Assembly: GCA_018061385.1 (NCBI GenBank)
Contig: JAGOUF010000127.1
Coordinates: 1 to 6,967 of the forward strand
Direction: 5' to 3'
From: Chitinophagaceae bacterium
GTDB lineage: Bacteria > Bacteroidota > Bacteroidia > Chitinophagales > Chitinophagaceae
Length of the DNA: 6,967 nt
The translations under genes were made by a program, and so were the position numbers. The notes under the pieces were generated by a model. That model saw only the letters and a program-made list of their open reading frames with translations. It searched no databases and was not told the DNA's origin. This document shows positions 4,803-6,967 of the stretch, in pieces (the stretch's first letter is position 1; each line of letters starts with the position of its first letter).

Positions 4803-6296
4803 ATGCAAGAAGTAACCGTCATATTTCCACATCAGTTATTTAAAACACATCCTGCAGTTATTAAGGAAAGAACAATTTTTTTGGTTGAAGAATGGTTGTA
4901 TTTTAAGCAATATCATTTTCATCAACAGAAATTGATTTTACACAGAGCAACCATGCAGTTTTATCAAAATTATTTAATAGAAAATGGTTATGCTGTTGAA
5001 TACATTGAAAGCAACAATCCAAATTCTGATATTTGTCAATTAATTATTCAACTAGCAAAAAAAGGTATCACAAACATTCACTTATGTGAGGTTGTAGACA
5101 ATTGGCTAGACAAAAGAATTACAAAAGTGTGCAGTGAAAATAAGGTTGAACAAAAGATATATACTACGCCCAATTTTTTAAATACGCTAAATGATGGAGC
5201 TAATTTTTTTGAAGAAAAAAAAACTTACTTCCAAACTGATTTTTATATTCATCAACGAAAAAAAAGAAAAATACTTTTAGATGATATGGGTAAGCCCATT
5301 GGTGGCAAATGGACTTTTGATTCTGATAACAGAAGTAAGTTTCCTAAAAATGAAATTGTACCTCAATTAAATTTTCCTTTAGAAAATAAATTTGTTGTTG
5401 AAGCAAAAAAATATGTGGCTGAAAACTTCAATAACAATTATGGTTTACCAAATACTTCAAATAAAGGCTTCTACCCTACTACTTTTAAGGAATCTGAAGA
5501 ATGGCTAGAAGAATTTTTACAACATCGCTTTGCTAAGTTTGGCATATACGAAGATGCAATTGTTGCAAAAGAAAATTATTTATACCACAGTATTCTAACA
5601 CCCATGCTCAATATAGGATTGTTGAATCCACAACAAATTATTGAGGCAACATTAAAATATGCTGCAGAGCATGATATTCCTCTGAATTCATTGGAAGGCT
5701 TTATACGACAAATAATAGGTTGGAGAGAATTTATACGAATAATTTACGAACTTGAAGGCAGCAAACAAAGAACCACCAACTATTGGAAATTTACCAGAAA
5801 AATACCTGCCAGTTTTTGGCAAGGTGAAACTGGTATTTTGCCAATTGATACAACTATTAAAAAAACATTGAAAACGGCTTACAACCATCACATTGAAAGA
5901 TTGATGATTTTAGGTAACTTTTTTTTATTGTGTGAATTCGATCCCAATGAAGTATATAAATGGTTTATGGAAATGTATATTGATGCATATGATTGGGTAA
6001 TGGTACCCAATGTTTATGGCATGACACAGTTTGCAGATGGCGGCTTAATGACTACCAAACCATACATAAGTGGAAGTAATTACTTAATGAAGATGGGCAA
6101 TTTTGACAAAGGCAATTGGCAAGAAATATGGGATGCTTTGTTTTGGCGTTTTATGTGGGTTCATAGAGAATTTTTTAAACAAAACCCACGTTTGGGCATG
6201 TTGCTAAATACATGGGATAAAATGGCAGAAGAAAAAAAGCAAACTCATTTACAAATTGCTGAAAATTATTTAGCCTCATTAGACAAAGAAAATTAA
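4803..6296 (+). CDS. Cryptochrome/photolyase, FeS-BCP (PhrB-like) type without Fe-S cysteines
   Basis: A 497-residue protein of the prokaryotic (6-4) photolyase/cryptochrome branch (PhrB, CryB; 'deoxyribodipyrimidine photolyase-related'), expected to bind FAD and use blue light for DNA repair or signalling. The N-terminal antenna-type alpha/beta domain begins VTVIFPHQLF (residues 4-13). The helical FAD domain includes the GFIRQIIGWREFIR segment (299-312), the AYNHHIERLMILGNF segment (359-373) with the His pair of (6-4) enzymes (His362, His363), EVYKWF (383-388), DAYDWVMVPNVYGMTQFADGG (394-414) and TKPYISGSNY (418-427). Family members normally carry four cysteines for a [4Fe-4S] cluster: one before the AYxHH helix and three after the SGxNY motif. 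Here the only cysteines are 78, 95, 110 and 377, and the stretch MGNFDKGNWQEIWDALFW (431-448) is about 10 residues shorter than cluster-bearing relatives. It is the first gene of the operon. Confidence 0.93.
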   Translation: MQEVTVIFPHQLFKTHPAVIKERTIFLVEEWLYFKQYHFHQQKLILHRATMQFYQNYLIENGYAVEYIESNNPNSDICQLIIQLAKKGITNIHLCEVVDNWLDKRITKVCSENKVEQKIYTTPNFLNTLNDGANFFEEKKTYFQTDFYIHQRKKRKILLDDMGKPIGGKWTFDSDNRSKFPKNEIVPQLNFPLENKFVVEAKKYVAENFNNNYGLPNTSNKGFYPTTFKESEEWLEEFLQHRFAKFGIYEDAIVAKENYLYHSILTPMLNIGLLNPQQIIEATLKYAAEHDIPLNSLEGFIRQIIGWREFIRIIYELEGSKQRTTNYWKFTRKIPASFWQGETGILPIDTTIKKTLKTAYNHHIERLMILGNFFLLCEFDPNEVYKWFMEMYIDAYDWVMVPNVYGMTQFADGGLMTTKPYISGSNYLMKMGNFDKGNWQEIWDALFWRFMWVHREFFKQNPRLGMLLNTWDKMAEEKKQTHLQIAENYLASLDKEN

Positions 6297-6301
6297 GCAA
6301 T

Positions 6302-6790
6302 ATGCAACGCCCCTGGAACAGAGTTAATTTACCCGTTTATTCCATTAGTTGTAAAGATGCAAATGGCAACTGTAACATGCATATAATAACCTATGCACAA
6401 GCTGTAAGCATGCAACCCAAACAATTTGTTTGTGCTATTTATTTAGGTACAAAAACCTTAGAGTTGGTTGAAAATAATCCACATTTTGTATTACAAATTT
6501 TAAGTGCTGAACAATACAACTTGGTAGACTTATTGGGTAAAAAATCGGGCAAAGCCATTAATAAAATTGAACGATTGAAAAAACGAAATCTACTAACTCA
6601 ATGGAATGATTTTTATATTTTAAAAGATGCATTGGCTGTAATGGAAATGAATGCAGAAGCCATTGTAATCAAAGGTAAACAACCCGATCATCAACTTTTT
6701 TTGTGTGATGTAATTGCCTACAAAAATTTAAATGAAGGTAACCCACTAACTACTCAAATTTTAGGAGAAAAGAAAATTATTCGAATATAA
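6302..6790 (+). CDS. Flavin reductase-family protein (FMN-binding split barrel)
   Basis: A 162-residue small protein of the flavin reductase-like family, of usual size. It has the N-terminal WNRVNLPVYSISCKDANGN strand pair (residues 5-23), the HIITYAQAVSMQPKQF segment (27-42) equivalent to the flavin-contacting first strands, then NNPHFVLQILSAEQ (58-71) and LLGKKSGK (77-84), which match the conserved 'np.F.lniLs..q...v..lg..sG' pattern of the fold. Known members bind FMN/FAD and use NAD(P)H to make reduced flavin, or act in related electron transfer; the donor here is unknown. It starts 5 bp after the photolyase stop and its own stop overlaps the next start (TAATG), so all three genes should be co-transcribed. 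The context suggests, as inference only, support of the neighbouring flavoproteins, such as providing or keeping reduced flavin. Confidence 0.85.
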   Translation: MQRPWNRVNLPVYSISCKDANGNCNMHIITYAQAVSMQPKQFVCAIYLGTKTLELVENNPHFVLQILSAEQYNLVDLLGKKSGKAINKIERLKKRNLLTQWNDFYILKDALAVMEMNAEAIVIKGKQPDHQLFLCDVIAYKNLNEGNPLTTQILGEKKIIRI

Positions 6791-6967
6791 TGAAACATAA
6801 ATTACACCAACATATAGAACAACCCTCACTATTTCAAGATATATCAACTGAACAAATTGATAGTATATTTCCAACAGATTATGCAAGTATTTTACAACAT
6901 ATACAAAATATTGATGCAACCAATTATGCAAGAACAAGAAATTTTATTAATGGAGCTGTAACTTATT
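6790..6967 (+). CDS. Photolyase-like FAD-binding domain protein, N-terminal 59 residues (truncated)
   Basis: The frame opens at an ATG whose A is the last base of the previous TAA stop and stays open to the window end, giving 59 residues. It begins MKHKLHQHIEQ and continues FPTDYASILQHIQNID (residues 27-42) and NYARTRNFINGAVTY (45-59). The latter resembles the start of the FAD-binding domain of short photolyase-like proteins in Bacteroidetes, where a similar 'Y.kTRNfidGAVTrLSPYisrG' segment leads into the helical domain. The protein starts almost directly at this domain, so it seems to lack the N-terminal antenna domain of ordinary photolyases. It would be the second photolyase-type gene in the operon. 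The call rests on a short remembered motif, and the decisive FAD-site residues are outside the window. Confidence 0.68.
   Translation, partial: MKHKLHQHIEQPSLFQDISTEQIDSIFPTDYASILQHIQNIDATNYARTRNFINGAVTY

Noticed and set aside
5688..5891. 67-codon minus-strand open frame inside the photolyase gene
   Set aside because: It is antisense to the conserved FAD domain coding region, with no support of its own.
4803..6296. Calling the first photolyase a cluster-bearing Fe-S photolyase or a CPD class I enzyme
   Set aside because: The sequence motifs place it in the PhrB/CryB branch rather than class I, but the cluster cysteines are absent, so neither label is safe.
1..6967. Mobile elements, CRISPR arrays, tRNA or rRNA genes
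   Set aside because: I saw no transposase or integrase motifs, no regularly spaced repeats and no tRNA-like cloverleaf or rRNA segments on either strand.

Overview
This window looks like a chromosomal segment of an AT-rich member of the Bacteroidetes (Bacteroidota), plausibly Chitinophagaceae or a relative. The reasons are the strong A+T bias, the lack of clear Shine-Dalgarno sequences, a TAnnTTTG-type -7 promoter element before trxB, a DUF4249-type lipoprotein (a family largely confined to this phylum), and a Bacteroidetes-type stand-alone proline dehydrogenase. The taxonomic call is inference. There are no tRNA or rRNA genes, CRISPR arrays, insertion sequences or phage genes.

Left part (1-2637, all minus strand). 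Reading in the direction of transcription: a DUF4249-like lipoprotein (2637-1750), thioredoxin reductase trxB (1674-733), dihydroneopterin aldolase folB with a TTG start (648-289), and the N-terminal part of an exported TPR-like protein (273 to the window edge). trxB has its own candidate promoter. Behind it is a hairpin followed by T-rich tracts that may terminate or attenuate read-through into folB.

Middle (2638-4740). A 167-bp divergent spacer separates the lipoprotein from a plus-strand proline dehydrogenase (2805-3998). A perfect 12-bp palindrome lies 2 bp before the proline dehydrogenase start. This gene converges on a minus-strand short-chain dehydrogenase/reductase (4740-4024). The two share a perfect 28-bp palindromic, probably bidirectional terminator, whose left arm contains the proline dehydrogenase stop codon. 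The SDR keeps the cofactor motif, Asn, Tyr and Lys, but has Gly where the catalytic Ser is expected.

Right part (4803 to the end, plus strand). This is a tight operon of flavin-linked genes: a cryptochrome/photolyase of the PhrB/FeS-BCP (6-4 photolyase-like) type, a small flavin reductase-family protein 5 bp later, and the start of what looks like a second photolyase-type FAD-domain protein whose ATG overlaps the preceding stop (TAATG). The first photolyase appears to have lost all four iron-sulfur cysteines, with a shortened cluster loop. The likely theme is light-dependent DNA repair or light sensing, with a possible flavin-reduction partner encoded between two photolyase-like proteins. This operon is the most interesting part of the window.
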